In this document: positions 13,326-25,642 of the stretch, in pieces
How positions within the stretch are numbered: position 1 is the first letter of the stretch
How the letters are laid out: the number at the start of each line of letters is the position of its first letter
Origin: Vigna angularis
Lineage: Eukaryota > Streptophyta > Magnoliopsida > Fabales > Fabaceae
Assembly (NCBI RefSeq): GCF_016808095.1
Contig: NC_068972.1
Coordinates: forward strand, 2,232,001-2,296,000
DNA: 64,000 nucleotides
Direction of reading: 5' to 3'
Translations under genes and position numbers: made by a program
Notes under the pieces: model-generated
Seen by the model: the letters and a program-made list of their open reading frames with translations, nothing else
What the model was told of the DNA's origin: nothing
Database searches by the model: none

Positions 13326-13640
13326 AGTTCGGCCTTATGTCGAGCGGTTGCCTTTGAAAGCGTTCGACTTTATGTCGAGCGTTTGTCTTTGAAAACGTTC
13401 GACCTTATGTGGAGCGTTTGCCTTTGAAAGCGTTCGACCTCATGTCGAGCGTCCGTCTTCGATCGCGTTCGACCTTATGTCGAGCGATTAACTTAACGTT
13501 CGACCTCATGTCGAGCGTTCGTCTATAATAGCGTTCGGCCTTATGTCGAGCGTTCGTTTTAATGTCGTTCGGCCTTATATCGAACGATCGTTCTAAATCG
13601 CGCAAGGTCTCCTATCAAGCGCTCGTACAATTGAGTAATT
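13326..13640 (+). repeat. LTR array of 31-36-bp units, each a short hairpin
   Basis: Eight clear units and one degenerate unit follow each other. Most contain CGTTCGA, a seven-base spacer of CCTTATG type and then TCGAGCG, so the two arms can pair with one G-T (G-U) position. One unit near 13567 has TCGAACG instead, which removes that wobble. The 5' LTR copy has one arm change (TGGAGCG near 13411) that the 3' LTR lacks. The array is repeated at about 20643-20957 and 29334-29648. Confidence 0.85.
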
Positions 13641-13654
13641 ATTTGATTTTTAAA

Positions 13655-13760
13655 TAGCGTTCGTCTTGATTTTTCAAATAGCGTTCGTTCTGATTTCTAA
13701 ATAGCGTTCGTCCTGATATCAATTAGCGTTCGTCCATACAGTTAATTAACGTTCGTCTTT
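13655..13760 (+). repeat. Second LTR array, about 22-27-bp units of TAGCGTTCGTC
   Basis: Five units follow in a row, each containing AGCGTTCGT or AACGTTCGT, a short T-rich spacer and an A/T spacer (AAATA or AATTA). They share the CGTTCG core with the preceding array but lack its second arm, so they do not form the same hairpin. Confidence 0.75.
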
Positions 13761-14666
13761 TTATGAAAGTGGAACATAGAATGAAAATGTGAATTAATGA
13801 AAGAGTTAAGGTGTGCGAACGATTTAAGAAATGAAGTTATGATATTGATATTTGAACGAGCGTTCCAAGGAGGAACGACTCTGATTTCTATATTGGATAT
13901 TAAATTTGGTAAAGTATGACTGTGGATTAGTTAAGACTCGCTGTCCATCCTGATGTTCCGTGATACATCTCTTCAAGTAGAAGGGGGTATTCCTGTGTGG
14001 GAACGGCAGGAGGTCCTTAGTCCATAAGTTAAGATGGGCGACGTAAGAACGGACTTACCTCGAGTGGCAGCTGTTTGGTGTATCCCAGTTACTACATCAC
14101 TCGGGTGCAAGGACGCTTGTAACTACACAGATTCATACAGTCCGGACGGTCGGTCTAGCATTAGTATATTTATGTTTTGATTGATGTTATTTTGTATATG
14201 AGCTGATTGCGTGATGGTTTGAATATAAATGTTGAAGTATGAATTTAAATTAAGTAAGCTTACCCTTTCGTTTTCCTTGTGTTGTCCTCTTGTTATGTAC
14301 GTTCGTCCTGTCCTTGCAATGATCATCCGTGTGGATGTGAGCAGATGGTGGAGCGTCCCTTGAAGCATTGCTGGAAGAAGAAAATTTGGAGGACGCAACA
14401 CTGGTGGATGTTGAAGTAAAGGCCGAGCCTTAGAGCGCTCGATAGATTAGTTTGTAAATGTTTAGTTTATTCTTAGACGTTCGGTTATATATTTTGGTAA
14501 AACCGTTCGTTATTAGCGCTCGTTGTTTAGAGCAGTATATTGGAACTCTGTAACCTTAAGCCGTTCGTTTTTTTGAGCTTGGTTAATTGTAAAGACTGCT
14601 TATTTACTGTTAATTGTAATTAATTCCAAATGATGGTAATTACTATATTTTGGGATGTTACATTAG

Positions 14667-14678
14667 TGGTATCAGAGC
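14667..14678 (+). other. Primer-binding site, initiator Met tRNA
   Basis: TGGTATCAGAGC lies four bases inside the 5' LTR end. It is the well-known plant retrotransposon primer site complementary to the 3' end of initiator-methionine tRNA, from which minus-strand DNA synthesis starts. Confidence 0.93.
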
Positions 14679-14819
14679 AGTTTTGTTCTCTTAAAAGGAC
14701 GCTGTAGGTTATGAGTGCATTGCGTTTTTACTATGTGCTTGTTGTATGTTTAATGAGTTAATATTATTTTAACTCTTGAACGTAACTAACGCTCGTTTTT
14801 CTCTGTGTCCAGAGGATCA

Positions 14820-17800
14820 ATGGCACCTAGATTGCCTCCCCCTCCTCAACCGAGTGAACCTGATGCTTCCAACAACTCTAGATTGTTGGAGAACATCATT
14901 GAGAGACTCCAACAGCAAAATACCACATTGATGGAACAAAATGCCACGTTAGTGCAGCAAAACCAAGCTGCCATGCAAAGTATGGAAGCTTCCCGTGCTG
15001 GCTCGGAAACAACTCAACGACAACTGATGGAGATTTTAGCAGCAACAAGGCACACTGCAGGGGCATCTTCTTCCAACGCTGCCCCGCCTACCGCTGAGTG
15101 GACACTGGAGAGTTTCCTTCAACACCACCCGGCTAAATTCAGTGGAAAGTGCCTTCCTGATGAGGCAGACCAGTGGCTAAGAGATATGGAGCGTATTTAC
15201 AATGCGAAGAGGTGTCCGGATGAAAGCCGCTTGGCTTTTACAGAGTATTTGTTGACTGGGGAAGCTAGTCACTGGTGGACGAGTATGAAGGCCATTTTAA
15301 CGGACGCTCAGAATCCCATAACCTGGGCGGTTTTCAGAAGCAAGTTTTATGAGGAGTACTTTCCGGACAGCGTACGTTACGCTAAGGAAGTTGAGTTCCT
15401 TCAACTGGCACAAGGAGCGAAGTCTGTGTCGGAGTATACCAACACCTTTAAACACCTCCTGAGGTTTAACACGATGGCTACTAGCGAGGAATGGCAGTGC
15501 AGGAAATTTGAAAATGGGTTGAGAAGTGACCTGAAAGTATTGATCTCAAGTTTGTGTATCCGGTCTTTTCCTGCTATGGTTGAGCGAGCCAAGGTGTTGG
15601 AGAAAAACATGGCAGAGGCGGAACGGTTGAAGAGGCAGCAATCAGTAAGTAGGGGACCGATAGTGTCCAGGGGAGGAGCTGTACAGAGGAGACCTCCTTA
15701 CGCTCGTCCAAATCAGTCTTCTCAGACGAGCGGATCTCAAGCAGTAGTTCCTGTCGGACAGTCTGGGCAGGGAGGTGTTGTTTGTTTCCGGTGTGGAGGG
15801 CCACATTATAGGTCTTCATGCCCTCAGTTAGTGGGAGTCAAATACTGCAATCGTTGTGGGAGAAACGGACATTCGGATAATGAGTGTAATATGAGTGGAC
15901 GTACGGTGTTGAGGCCACCCAACGCGGGCAGGAATCAGGCGAGAGGAGGACGAGCCCAAGCAAGTGGGCGAGTATATGCTATAACGAGCGCGGAGGCAGC
16001 GAGCTCAGGTAACCTTGTAATTGGTGAATGCATGCTGTATGGTAGATCTTGCTGTACTTTGTATGATTCGGGGGCAACGCACTCCTTCATCTCGAAGGCG
16101 TGTGTTGAAAAGCTGGGATTAGAAGTGAGCGAGATGCAGTTTGATCTGGTGGTGTTGACCCCAGCAGCTGGTGAGGTTAGGACGTCCACTATGTGCGTCA
16201 AGTGTCCTATAGAAGTGGAGGGACGTAGGTTTAAAGTTAGCCTCATCTGCTTACCTCTTCAAGGTTTGGAGGTGATCTTAGGAATGGATTGGTTGGCTGC
16301 GAATCGCATTCTTATTGATTGTGGAGCGAAGGAGTTGATCTTCCCTGGTGAAGAAGAAGAAGTTCTTTCAGTGACGCTCGGTCAGCTGAAAGAAGACATT
16401 ATGGAAGGCGCCAGCTGTTTCCTGATTATGACCCACGAGGATCAGGAATCCAGAGGAGTGGTAGAAGGACGATCGTCCACTAGAAACGGTAATGAACGAT
16501 CGGTTGTAGACGAGTTTGCGGACGTTTTTTCGGAAGAGATCCCTGGACTTCCCCCTCAGCGCGAAGTGGAATTCACCATTGATTTAGTGACTACAGCGGC
16601 TCCCATCTCGGTTCAGCCATATAGGATGTCGCCTGTAGAGTTAGCTGAACTCAAGGAGCAGATTGAAGAGTTGATAGAGAAGAAGTTCATTAGGCCGAGC
16701 GTATCACCTTGGGGAGCGCCCGTGCTGTTAGTAAGGAAGAAGGATGGCAGCTCTCGGTTGTGTATTGACTACAGGCAATTAAACAAGCTGACCATCAAGA
16801 ACAAGTACCCTTTGCCAAGGATAGATGACTTGCTGGATCAACTACATGGGGCTGCAGTGTTCTCGAAGATTGAATTGAGGTCCGGATATCATCAAATTAG
16901 GGTTAAAGAAGATAACATCCAGAAGACAGCATTCAGGTCACGGTATGGGCATTATGAATATGTGGTAATGCCTTTTGGAGTAACGAACGCTCCAGCTGTG
17001 TTCATGGAGTACATGAACCGCATATTCAGGCCTTATTTGGATAAGTTTGTAGTTGTCTTCATAGATGATATCCTCATCTATTCCAAGACCGAAGACGAAC
17101 ATGAAGAACACCTTAGACTTGTACTTGGAGTGTTGCGGAAAAAAGAATTATATGCCAAGTTGTCTAAGTGTGAATTCTGGATGAAGGAGATTCAGTTTTT
17201 GGGTCATGTGGTGTCGGCTGGAGGCATCTCGGTGGATCCAGCGAAAGTGCGAGCGGTACTGGATTGGGAGAGCCCGCGTTCGGTCATGGAGGTGCGTAGT
17301 TTTGTTGGACTGGCGGGCTACTACAGACGTTTCATTGAAGGTTTTGCTAAGATAGTAGCGCCGTTAACTCAATTGACCCGTAAAGATCAGCCGTTCGCTT
17401 GGACCGATCGTTGTGAGGTCAGTTTTCAGGAGTTGAAGGTGAAGCTGACGAGCGCCCCAGTGCTGGTTATTCCGGATACGTCTAAACCGTTTGAAGTCTA
17501 TTGCGACGCTTCTCATCAAGGTCTGGGTTGTGTTTTGATGCAAGAGAGGCGAGCGGTAGCGTATGCGTCTCGGCAGTTGAGGATTCACGAGAGGAATTAC
17601 CCAACGCACGACCTGGAGTTGGCAGCGGTCGTTTTTGCACTGAAGATCTGGAGGCATTTCTTGTATGGATCCACGTTCCAAGTCTTCAGTGATCACAAGA
17701 GTCTCAAGTACCTCTTTGATCAGAAGGAGTTGAATATGAGGCAGAGGAGGTGGCTTGAGTTCTTGAAGGATTATGACTTCGAACTACTCTATCATCCAGG

Positions 17801-19427
17801 AAAAGCGAACGTAGTAGCGGACGCTCTAAGCAGAAAAGTGGTGCATATGTCGTCTATGATGGTGCGCGAGCTGAACTTGGTGGAGAGTTTCAGAGATCTA
17901 AGGTTACAGTTTGAGTTAGAACCGAACAGCATCAAGTGTTGTAACCTTAGTATATCTAGCAATGTGTTCGACCGAATCAAGATGAAGCAACGTGAAGATG
18001 AAGAGTTAGTGAAGATATTAGGAGCGCTCGGTACGGATCAAGCTAAGTGGTTCAATACGGGAACGGACGGCATGTTGCGTTACATGGGCAGAACGTGCGT
18101 TCCTAATGATGGCGAACTGAAGAGGATTATTCTGGAGGAAGGTCATCATAGTCGTCTTAGCATGCACCCTGGCATGACTAAGATGTATCAAGACCTCCGG
18201 AAATCGTTTTGGTGGCCTGGAATGAAGAGTGATGTCGCTCGTTTCGTGGCATCATGTCTAACCTGTCAACGAGCGAAGGCAGAATATCAAAGACCTGGCG
18301 GATTGCTTCAACAGTTGGAAATTCCCGAATGGAAGTGGGATAGCATATCCATGGATTTCGTGACTCATCTACCACGCACGGTCAGGAATCATGATTCAAT
18401 CTGGGTGATCGTGGATAGGCTAACAAAGAGCGCCCACTTCCTAGCTGTCAACTTAAAGATGTCGTTAGCCAACTTAGCCAAGTTGTATATCCAGGAGATC
18501 GTTCGTCTGCATGGAGTACCTTCGAGCATAATTTCCGATCGTGATACAAGGTTCACTTCACGGTTTTGGCAATCACTTCAAAGCGAGCTTGGTAGTAGGT
18601 TGCAAATGAGTTCAGCTTACCACCCTCAGACGGACGGCCAGTCTGAACGAACCATCCAGACGCTAGAAGATTTGTTGAGGACGTGCGTCCTAGATCACTT
18701 AGGTGCATGGGATGAGGTTCTGCCGCTAGTGGAGTTCACGTATAACAACAGTTTCCAGGCGAGCATTGGAATGGCACCGTTCGAAGCACTCTATGGGAGG
18801 AAATGTCGAACGCCACTTTGTTGGTTCAAGGAAGGAGAGAACGTGCTAACTGGACCTGAGCTTATCCAGCAAACGACCGAGAAGGTTAAGCAAATCCAGG
18901 AGAGGTTGAAGACGTCTTTGAGCAGACAGAAGTCGTACGCTGATAAAAGGAGAAGACCGTTGGAGTTCGTTGCAGGAGATCATGTATTCCTTCGACTCAA
19001 TCCAGTTACTGGTGTAGGGCGAGCCGTTCGTCCAAAGAAGTTGTCTCCCAAATTCATTGGGTCGTACCAGATATTGAGGAAGATCGGACCAGTGGCGTAC
19101 GAGCTTGCGTTGCCACCCCAGCTATCCAACCTTCACCCCGTTTTCCACGTCTCTCAACTTCGGAAGTATATAGCAAATCCATCACATGTACTGGAGTTGG
19201 AAGACATTCAGCTTCGTCCAGACCGAACGTTAGAACTGCATCCAATCCGTGTTGAGGATTACCGCACCCAGTACTACAAAGGCAAGGAAATTCGTTTGGT
19301 GAAAATGGTGTGGGACGAAAAGACGGGTGATTCAACTTGGGAAGTGGAGAGCGCCATGAAGGACTTATACCCTAAGCTATTTCCGGGTGAGTCTTTAATT
19401 TTCGAGGTCGAAAATTTTTGTAGATAG
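14820..19427 (+). CDS. Gag-Pol polyprotein of the Tekay/Del-like chromovirus
   Basis: One uninterrupted frame of 1535 codons encodes all retrotransposition functions. The frame stays open upstream to 14805, but that codon is GTG; the first ATG is at 14820 and I use it. Order from the ATG: Gln-rich coiled-coil-like N-terminus (20-60); gag domain (about 95-290); two CCHC zinc knuckles (about 321-334 and 342-355); aspartic protease with [10 protein letters not shown] (about 412); reverse transcriptase (about 590-770) with FIDD near 748; RNase H starting YCDASHQG (about 893); integrase with HHCC zinc finger (about 1107-1150) and a complete D, D, E set ([22 protein letters not shown]); and a chromodomain-like tail (HPIRVEDY to DSTWEVE). 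Oddity: the first catalytic Asp of RT, normally in KIDLRSGYHQ, is Glu (codon GAA at 16872-16874, residue 685). The stop codon lies six bases before the 3' LTR. Confidence 0.95.
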   Translation: MAPRLPPPPQPSEPDASNNSRLLENIIERLQQQNTTLMEQNATLVQQNQAAMQSMEASRAGSETTQRQLMEILAATRHTAGASSSNAAPPTAEWTLESFLQHHPAKFSGKCLPDEADQWLRDMERIYNAKRCPDESRLAFTEYLLTGEASHWWTSMKAILTDAQNPITWAVFRSKFYEEYFPDSVRYAKEVEFLQLAQGAKSVSEYTNTFKHLLRFNTMATSEEWQCRKFENGLRSDLKVLISSLCIRSFPAMVERAKVLEKNMAEAERLKRQQSVSRGPIVSRGGAVQRRPPYARPNQSSQTSGSQAVVPVGQSGQGGVVCFRCGGPHYRSSCPQLVGVKYCNRCGRNGHSDNECNMSGRTVLRPPNAGRNQARGGRAQASGRVYAITSAEAASSGNLVIGECMLYGRSCCTLYDSGATHSFISKACVEKLGLEVSEMQFDLVVLTPAAGEVRTSTMCVKCPIEVEGRRFKVSLICLPLQGLEVILGMDWLAANRILIDCGAKELIFPGEEEEVLSVTLGQLKEDIMEGASCFLIMTHEDQESRGVVEGRSSTRNGNERSVVDEFADVFSEEIPGLPPQREVEFTIDLVTTAAPISVQPYRMSPVELAELKEQIEELIEKKFIRPSVSPWGAPVLLVRKKDGSSRLCIDYRQLNKLTIKNKYPLPRIDDLLDQLHGAAVFSKIELRSGYHQIRVKEDNIQKTAFRSRYGHYEYVVMPFGVTNAPAVFMEYMNRIFRPYLDKFVVVFIDDILIYSKTEDEHEEHLRLVLGVLRKKELYAKLSKCEFWMKEIQFLGHVVSAGGISVDPAKVRAVLDWESPRSVMEVRSFVGLAGYYRRFIEGFAKIVAPLTQLTRKDQPFAWTDRCEVSFQELKVKLTSAPVLVIPDTSKPFEVYCDASHQGLGCVLMQERRAVAYASRQLRIHERNYPTHDLELAAVVFALKIWRHFLYGSTFQVFSDHKSLKYLFDQKELNMRQRRWLEFLKDYDFELLYHPGKANVVADALSRKVVHMSSMMVRELNLVESFRDLRLQFELEPNSIKCCNLSISSNVFDRIKMKQREDEELVKILGALGTDQAKWFNTGTDGMLRYMGRTCVPNDGELKRIILEEGHHSRLSMHPGMTKMYQDLRKSFWWPGMKSDVARFVASCLTCQRAKAEYQRPGGLLQQLEIPEWKWDSISMDFVTHLPRTVRNHDSIWVIVDRLTKSAHFLAVNLKMSLANLAKLYIQEIVRLHGVPSSIISDRDTRFTSRFWQSLQSELGSRLQMSSAYHPQTDGQSERTIQTLEDLLRTCVLDHLGAWDEVLPLVEFTYNNSFQASIGMAPFEALYGRKCRTPLCWFKEGENVLTGPELIQQTTEKVKQIQERLKTSLSRQKSYADKRRRPLEFVAGDHVFLRLNPVTGVGRAVRPKKLSPKFIGSYQILRKIGPVAYELALPPQLSNLHPVFHVSQLRKYIANPSHVLELEDIQLRPDRTLELHPIRVEDYRTQYYKGKEIRLVKMVWDEKTGDSTWEVESAMKDLYPKLFPGESLIFEVENFCR

Positions 19428-19433
19428 GTGGAA

Positions 19434-21979
19434 TGTGAGATCCCAAAAATTTAAACATAATTAACGTGTCAAATCAGTAATTATTACACTGCTGAGTCAC
19501 CTGTCAGCTTCATTAAATGCGTCTCGTCGCACGTTCAGTGCATTAAAAACGCACCAAACTCTGCATGCACACTCGCCACTTGTCACGTTGGAAGCGTCCG
19601 TTTCAGAGTTTGGAATGCAGGTGTCAGTTTGGGAGACGTTCGTTCAAACGAACTGAGTTAACAAAAATCAGAATTTTCGAAAATCCTTTCTCTCACCTGC
19701 ACCAGTCATCTTCTTCCTCTGAACTCACCCTTTCAACTTCTCAAACCTCTCTCTAAAACCAGTAACCTTCTCTCTACTGCAACTCCTCATTTCTTTCTCC
19801 GATTTCAATTTCAGAACCGTAGGAACGTTCGTCCAGCTGTGATCTTCCTTTTGGACCGAACAGAATTTGATTCTAAGCTGGTAAGTTCTTTCCTCTAGTA
19901 GTTGTCCATTAGGGTTTCATTCCAAACCATGTCTTCAGTTCATGCATGAACTGTTTCTGAGAAAACTCTGATTTTGGTGTTTAGATAAAGGGTTAGATTT
20001 CGTAGAAGGGACTTAAGTGGCTGTTGCGTATAGAAGAGCTGTGGTTGAACGTGTGGAAGTCATATTTTAGGGCGTACACTGCTATCCAGGTAAGGGGAGC
20101 TTACATATATTTAAATTTATACGTGTATGAGTGTATGAAAGCATGATGAGGGTCGTCTGTATGGAATTTCTGTATACGTGTTTTTCTGGATCTGCATGAA
20201 CGAACCCTGTTGTGCTGTTATGAATGTTTGCTGATATGATTTCTGAGTTATTGAAATGCATGCTGGTTGAAACGTATGAGTGATGGATGAATACTATAAT
20301 GTATGAATTGTTAATATGTTGATTATTGAATATGAATTAATCTGGAAGTGAAAGTATAAAGTTCATCAATTTGAGATTCATTTGAAGTATAAAGTATAAG
20401 TTAAATTGTTGAAATCTGGAAGATTGTTAAGGTTGAGAAATCTGCACTTAAATCATGTCTTTGATAAATGACGCTCGTCACCGTACGGTCTTAAACCGTT
20501 CGGTTTCCTTTTTAAAATAACTTAGAATGGAATTCGTTCATTTGGAAAGAATTCTGCTCGAGAACGAGCGTCCCCATTTGAATGTCTGTGCGTTCGTTCA
20601 GCTCAACTGTATATAAATATTTGAAACTTTACAATTACATAAAGTTCGGCCTTATGTCGAGCGGTTGCCTTTGAAAGCGTTCGACTTTATGTCGAGCGTT
20701 TGTCTTTGAAAACGTTCGACCTTATGTCGAGCGTTTGCCTTTGAAAGCGTTCGACCTCATGTCGAGCGTCCGTCTTCGATCGCGTTCGACCTTATGTCGA
20801 GCGATTAACTTAACGTTCGACCTCATGTCGAGCGTTCGTCTATAATAGCGTTCGGCCTTATGTCGAGCGTTCGTTTTAATGTCGTTCGGCCTTATATCGA
20901 ACGATCGTTCTAAATCGCGCAAGGTCTCCTATCAAGCGCTCGTACAATTGAGTAATTATTTGATTTTTAAATAGCGTTCGTCTTGATTTTTCAAATAGCG
21001 TTCGTTCTGATTTCTAAATAGCGTTCGTCCTGATATCAATTAGCGTTCGTCCATACAGTTAATTAACGTTCGTCTTTTTATGAAAGTGGAACATAGAATG
21101 AAAATGTGAATTAATGAAAGAGATAAGGTGTGCGAACGATTTAAGAAATGAAGTTATGATATTGATATTTGAACGAGCGTTCCAAGGAGGAACGACTCTG
21201 ATTTCTATATTGGATATTAAATTTGGTAAAGTATGACTGTGGATTAGTTAAGACTCGCTGTCCATCCTGATGTTCCGTGATACATCTCTTCAAGTAGAAG
21301 GGGGTATTCCTGTGTGGGAACGGCAGGAGGTCCTTAGTCCATAAGTTAACATGGGCGACGTAAGAACGGACTTACCTCGAGTGGCAGCTGTTTGGTGTAT
21401 CCCAGTTACTACATCACTCGGGTGCAAGGACGCTTGTAACTACACAGATTCATACAGTCCGGACGGTCGGTCTAGCATTAGTATATTTATGTTTTGATTG
21501 ATGTTATTTTGTATATGAGCTGATTGCGTGATGGTTTGAATATAAATGTTGAAGTATGAATTTAAATTAAGTAAGCTTACCCTTTCGTTTTCCTTGTGTT
21601 GTCCTCTTGTTATGTACGTTCGTCCTGTCCTTGCAATGATCATCTGTGTGGATGTGAGCAGATGGTGGAGCGTCCCTTGAAGCATTGCTGGAAGAAGAAA
21701 ATTTGGAGGACGCAACACTGGTGGATGTTGAAGTAAAGGCCGAGCCTTAGAGCGCTCGATAGATTAGTTTGTAAATGTTTAGTTTATTCTTAGACGTTCG
21801 GTTATATATTTTGGTAAAACCGTTCGTTATTAGCGCTCGTTGTTTAGAGCAGTATATTGGAACTCTGTAACCTTAAGCCGTTCGTTTTTTTGAGCTTGGT
21901 TAATTGTAAAGACTGCTTATTTACTGTTAATTGTAATTAATTCCAAATGATGGTAATTACTATATTTTGGGATGTTACA
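19434..21979 (+). repeat. 3' LTR (2546 bp)
   Basis: It has the same length and the same TG...CA ends as the 5' LTR. The differences I found are at about 12259/19576, 12269/19586, 12425/19742, 12631/19948, 12707/20024, 13411/20728, 13806/21123, 14033/21350 and 14328/21645. The portion from 20343 onward recurs at 29034-30670 and carries the 3'-LTR version at each of the last four sites. Confidence 0.95.
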
Positions 21980-24900
21980 CCAGAAATATAGAAATAAAAG
22001 AATACTATTAAATATTTTTCATATAATTTTTCAACTAAACATCCAACAAGCATAATATTGTATTATTAATTATGAGGTTCTTTTGGAACAACTTTCTTCT
22101 TACCCAACTATAATTTGAGATTTTGTCCTCATACAATCAAAACCATTAAAGTAAACATCCAAAAACTTAACCCTGGTGAACAACACTTCATCTTACCCGA
22201 TTCATTTTAGTGCAAGAAAAAAAAAGATTAAAACATCATATAGGTTGAATATATGTCTCAAAACTAGATTTTGTTTGGTTAAGTGTTCTTTGTTTCTCTT
22301 TAGCTCCCTAAAATTTTAATAGAAAAAAATCTACCGTTATAATTATATTTTACTAAAAGAGAATACAAAAAGAAAAGAGTTTTCTAGAAATTACAATTTT
22401 TAAATAAAACAAGAAATAAATGTTTATTTTTTATTTATATGTTTTATTTTTTATTCTAAAATTTATTATTAAAATATTTTATATCTCGCACCGATAAAGG
22501 TTATTACCTATCACATTCAATAGTTTATATGGTTTAGGAGTTGAGGTAAAACAAGTTTAAATATTCATTCATTTTCTTTTACTCTCTAATATGTGTTTTA
22601 AAGAAAAATTTGTAAGCGACAAGACTCTAAAACAAACAATATTTCGAATGTGTGCTGATTAACTCTGACAATGTTACTCATCGGACTTGTGATCAGAAAA
22701 GTGACGTCCACTGTGAGACTGACAAATAAACATTTGATCCTTTAGGCCAATAATAGAACATTTCTCTTAAATCTTAACTGGAAACTTATGTTTGTATCAC
22801 ACCTAATAACCCCACATCACTTAGGAGTTGAGGTTCAATTTATTTTAAATACTCTCTCCTCCCACTGAGTTGTCTTTTAAGGACAAAACCTCAAAATAGA
22901 CAATACCTTAGATATATGAGAATTGATCTTAATCACTCGTACTCAGATAAATTTGAAATCAAATCATTGATACTTTTTAAGAATAAAACCGTGACATAAT
23001 TCAACGCTCAAAAAAATAATATTTTAGAAGCATAATAATTGACTATCCAAATGACAATACTCAAAATCTATCCAAAAAAAACTAATATTCAAAATTTACC
23101 TAATAAGACAAGTTGAAATTTCTTTTACTTCCTATATATATAACTCGTCAATTTATGTTGACATGTTTTTGTATGTTATGCAACATGCAGTGAATTTATT
23201 CAATACGTGTAAAAAATATATTATCTATGATATCACATGTAATATATAAAACGTTTCTACTTGTATTTAATATATCATCTGTAATTTCATGTAATTCATT
23301 TAATAAAATATAATTTTATAAAGTAAAACACTATCAAAATATGTGACAGCTAAGTTGATTCCTTTTAAAACGAACTTATTGATACAATTCCTACCAAAAA
23401 TAATATTTTTCTTCTTGTTTTATATTTAAATATTTTAATAAGTATTTATTAATAAATTATATTCTTAAAAAGCGTGCATTATCTTAATCAACAACTAAAA
23501 CAAGATTAAAAATTTTTATTTTACCAAACAAGTCTAATTAAGATTGTATTTATTACTCTCTCTCTCTCCCTCTGTTTCAAAACAATAACCAATACAAATT
23601 TACAATCTTTTACAAAAACTAACAAAAATAGTTAATACTCTCTGTCTTCGGATTAGTTTAATGACATTAATTAATTATTTAATAGCTAATTGAATCAAAT
23701 ATTTAATTCTTCAATTAAAATCTGAAACGTCCCTTCAAATGACTTTTGTAATATAGAGAGGCGTTACTTATTTTGAAAATGAAGGGAATAAATACTTTTG
23801 TTTTCAATTCCAAACTTTTCACCTCCCAATAAATTTTCCAACTTCCAATTAACTTTTTAACTATTATCAATCAACTTTTGAATTACTATTTTTTATGTCA
23901 AAGAGAGCCATTGTTTTAAGAACAAGCTTTCAGTGATTAACGTGATTATGAAGTTCTCTAAATGATTGTCCCGTGTAATATTTTAAGAGCCATTGTTTTA
24001 AGATTAAGCTTTCGGTTATTAACGTGATTAGGAAGTTCTGTCATCTAATATTTTATTCTAATCGTGTTCCACTTACATTGGAGTGCAATTTTCTTATTCT
24101 TGCATTAATCTTTGTAGGTACGTTAAATGAAATGTGAACTCATTCTAATGAAATGAGTAGATATAAAACATGTCTTGTTTGCAAATACCAAAAGAAAAAA
24201 TATTTCGACATAAATTTCTTTTAACAATATTAATTTATTATTTATTTATTGCTGAGGTATTTTAAATTATATTAATATATTATTAATAAAATTGTATTAT
24301 TCATATTCAAATGATTGTTTATACAATCAATTTGGCATAGACCAGTCTACGCAAAATAACAAAATTTGGATTTTGTTTAGAGTGTTTTTGGCATTACTAT
24401 GTTCTAACTTTGTTGTTCAAAGAAACAAAGTCGAAACTAAATTGGGCTTTTGGTCGATTATTAGGTGAACAAACATCTACTTAAAAGAAAAAAGAGTGGT
24501 GTTTCGGCCGACAGAGGCGTCACATAGGCTAATTGTTTATATTTGACATTTATTCATGGTTGGCATACATATCTTTCTTCAAATCTTTTTCTCATTAAAT
24601 TTGTTTGTATTCCGGTCTTGTCTTCTATGAATAATTAATGGAAACTCGTTTCTATGATAATTTTTTTATTTTTATACAAATATGTTACTTATATTTCTAA
24701 ATTAAAACTCCAAACTCAATTCTTTAACATAAGATCATCTTCCTCTTGAGTCATAAGATTAAAATTAACTTTTTATTACATTTTCATTAAAATAAATTAA
24801 TATAACAGTAAAACTATATAAAAATAATGTTATATTAGAAATATATTTTATCAGAACAATCAAATGAAATATTAATGAAAGTATGAAAATTAAAAAAAAA

Positions 24901-25016
24901 GTCTTACGAGTAAGGTGACACAGTGGAATTATTTTTAAAGAATACTATTTATATATATTTTTATATACATATATAAACATTGTGAGATATTCTCTTACTC
25001 TTCTATTAATATATAT
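21980..25016. other. AT-rich flank, copy 1, no gene seen
   Basis: No coding region was recognised. Visible structure: an imperfect tandem repeat of about 90 bp (about 23905-24050, each copy with AGAGCCATTGTTTTAAGA), and two loosely related segments at about 22485-22690 and 22795-22945 that share GGAGTTGAGGT and GACAATA phrases and look like decayed LTR fragments. Confidence 0.5.
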
Positions 25017-25572
25017 TGTAAAAGTAGGGACCGGGCAGCGTACAGACCGGACGTCCGTATAACCGTGATTGTCCAATCACACGACCTGACCGCTCGTCAT
25101 CAGAAGGGGTCAGGCAACAGTAGACCGGACGTCCGTGATTATCCAATCACGCGGTCTTAGCGCTCGTCGTCCGGACGAACTGGAACTCATATGAGTCGGC
25201 CGACTGTAAGACCAAATATCAGGAGGGAGGCCAGCCCTATTGCCCATTGACCATATTAGGATTAAGATTAAGGTAAGTAGCGTTATTGGGCCAAAGTTGG
25301 ACCGTGATTAACTTTTCACTAATCTCAAGCCCGTAACAAAAACTATAAATACAGGTCAAAGGTGAATGGTAGAGGGAATATTTATTGAGCATTTACTACT
25401 GTTCTATTGAAAAACGCCATTGTTCTCAAATTGACTTTGGCATCGGACAATCTTTCGCAGGTTTCCACCGCACACAAAGGAGTGAGACGTAAGGAGCATG
25501 ACCGGACGACCGAGAAACAGAAAGAAGAGGACCTGAAGGTATTATGCTACTCAACCTCAACCCCTACAACCG

Positions 25573-25577
<5 letters not shown>
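25017..25577 (+). repeat. Solo LTR (561 bp), copy 1
   Basis: It begins TGTAAAAGTAGGGACC and ends AACCGAAATA, where the expected final CA has become TA. It is flanked by TATAT on both sides (25012-25016 and 25578-25582), compatible with a 5-bp target duplication but weak evidence beside an (AT)n tract. It is clearly GC-richer than its surroundings. Two similar blocks of about 65 bp carry ACCGGACGTCCGT followed by CCAATCAC (25043 onward and 25113 onward). A TATA box TATAAATA lies near 25344, and GGCATCGGACAATCTTTCGCAGGT-like wording near the 3' end is typical of plant Ty3/gypsy LTRs. The end AACCGAAA is shared with the element at 41649-43800. A 77-codon frame at 25407 runs into the microsatellite and is not a gene. 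Confidence 0.7.

Positions 25578-25639
<62 letters not shown>
25578..25639. repeat. (AT)n microsatellite, copy 1
   Basis: An uninterrupted AT repeat joins the solo LTR to the Mutator-like element. The matching tract in copy 2 is 14 bp shorter. Confidence 0.97.

Positions 25640-25642
<3 letters not shown>

Larger units (their letters stand above)
12117..14662 (+). repeat. 5' LTR (2546 bp)
   Basis: The LTR begins TGTGAGATCCC and ends GGGATGTTACA, so it has TG...CA ends with short imperfect inverted termini. It is the same length as the 3' LTR. CG-containing motifs such as CGTTCG and CGAGCG are frequent although the surrounding genome is AT-rich. It contains a TATA box at 13293-13300, a hairpin-forming array at 13326-13640 and a second short array at about 13655-13760. 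Minus-strand open frames of 66 and 92 codons inside it recur in every LTR copy and are not genes. Confidence 0.95.
12117..21979 (+). mobile_element. Full-length Ty3/gypsy chromovirus, Tekay/Del-like
   Basis: This is a 9863-bp element with two equal-length LTRs, a primer-binding site, one uninterrupted gag-pol reading frame and a short purine-rich tract (AGGTGGAA) immediately before the 3' LTR. The domain order protease, reverse transcriptase, RNase H, integrase identifies Ty3/gypsy. The C-terminal chromodomain-like tail and the long LTRs point to the Tekay/Del clade. I counted nine substitutions between the LTRs (about 0.35%), so insertion was recent. The 5-bp flanks (CTACA left, CCAGA right) do not form a target duplication. 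The right-hand portion of the 3' LTR was later copied by the large tandem duplication. Confidence 0.93.

Noticed and set aside
13405..13605. 66-codon minus-strand frame in the LTR, repeated at 20722 and 29413
   Set aside because: It is only a translation of the hairpin repeat array inside the LTR and is present because the LTR is present.
14123..14401. 92-codon minus-strand frame in each LTR copy
   Set aside because: It has no domain, is antisense to the element, and is identical in copies only because the LTR copies are nearly identical.
14805..14819. Upstream extension of the gag-pol frame
   Set aside because: The codon at 14805 is GTG; a plant retrotransposon should start at an ATG and the first in frame is at 14820.
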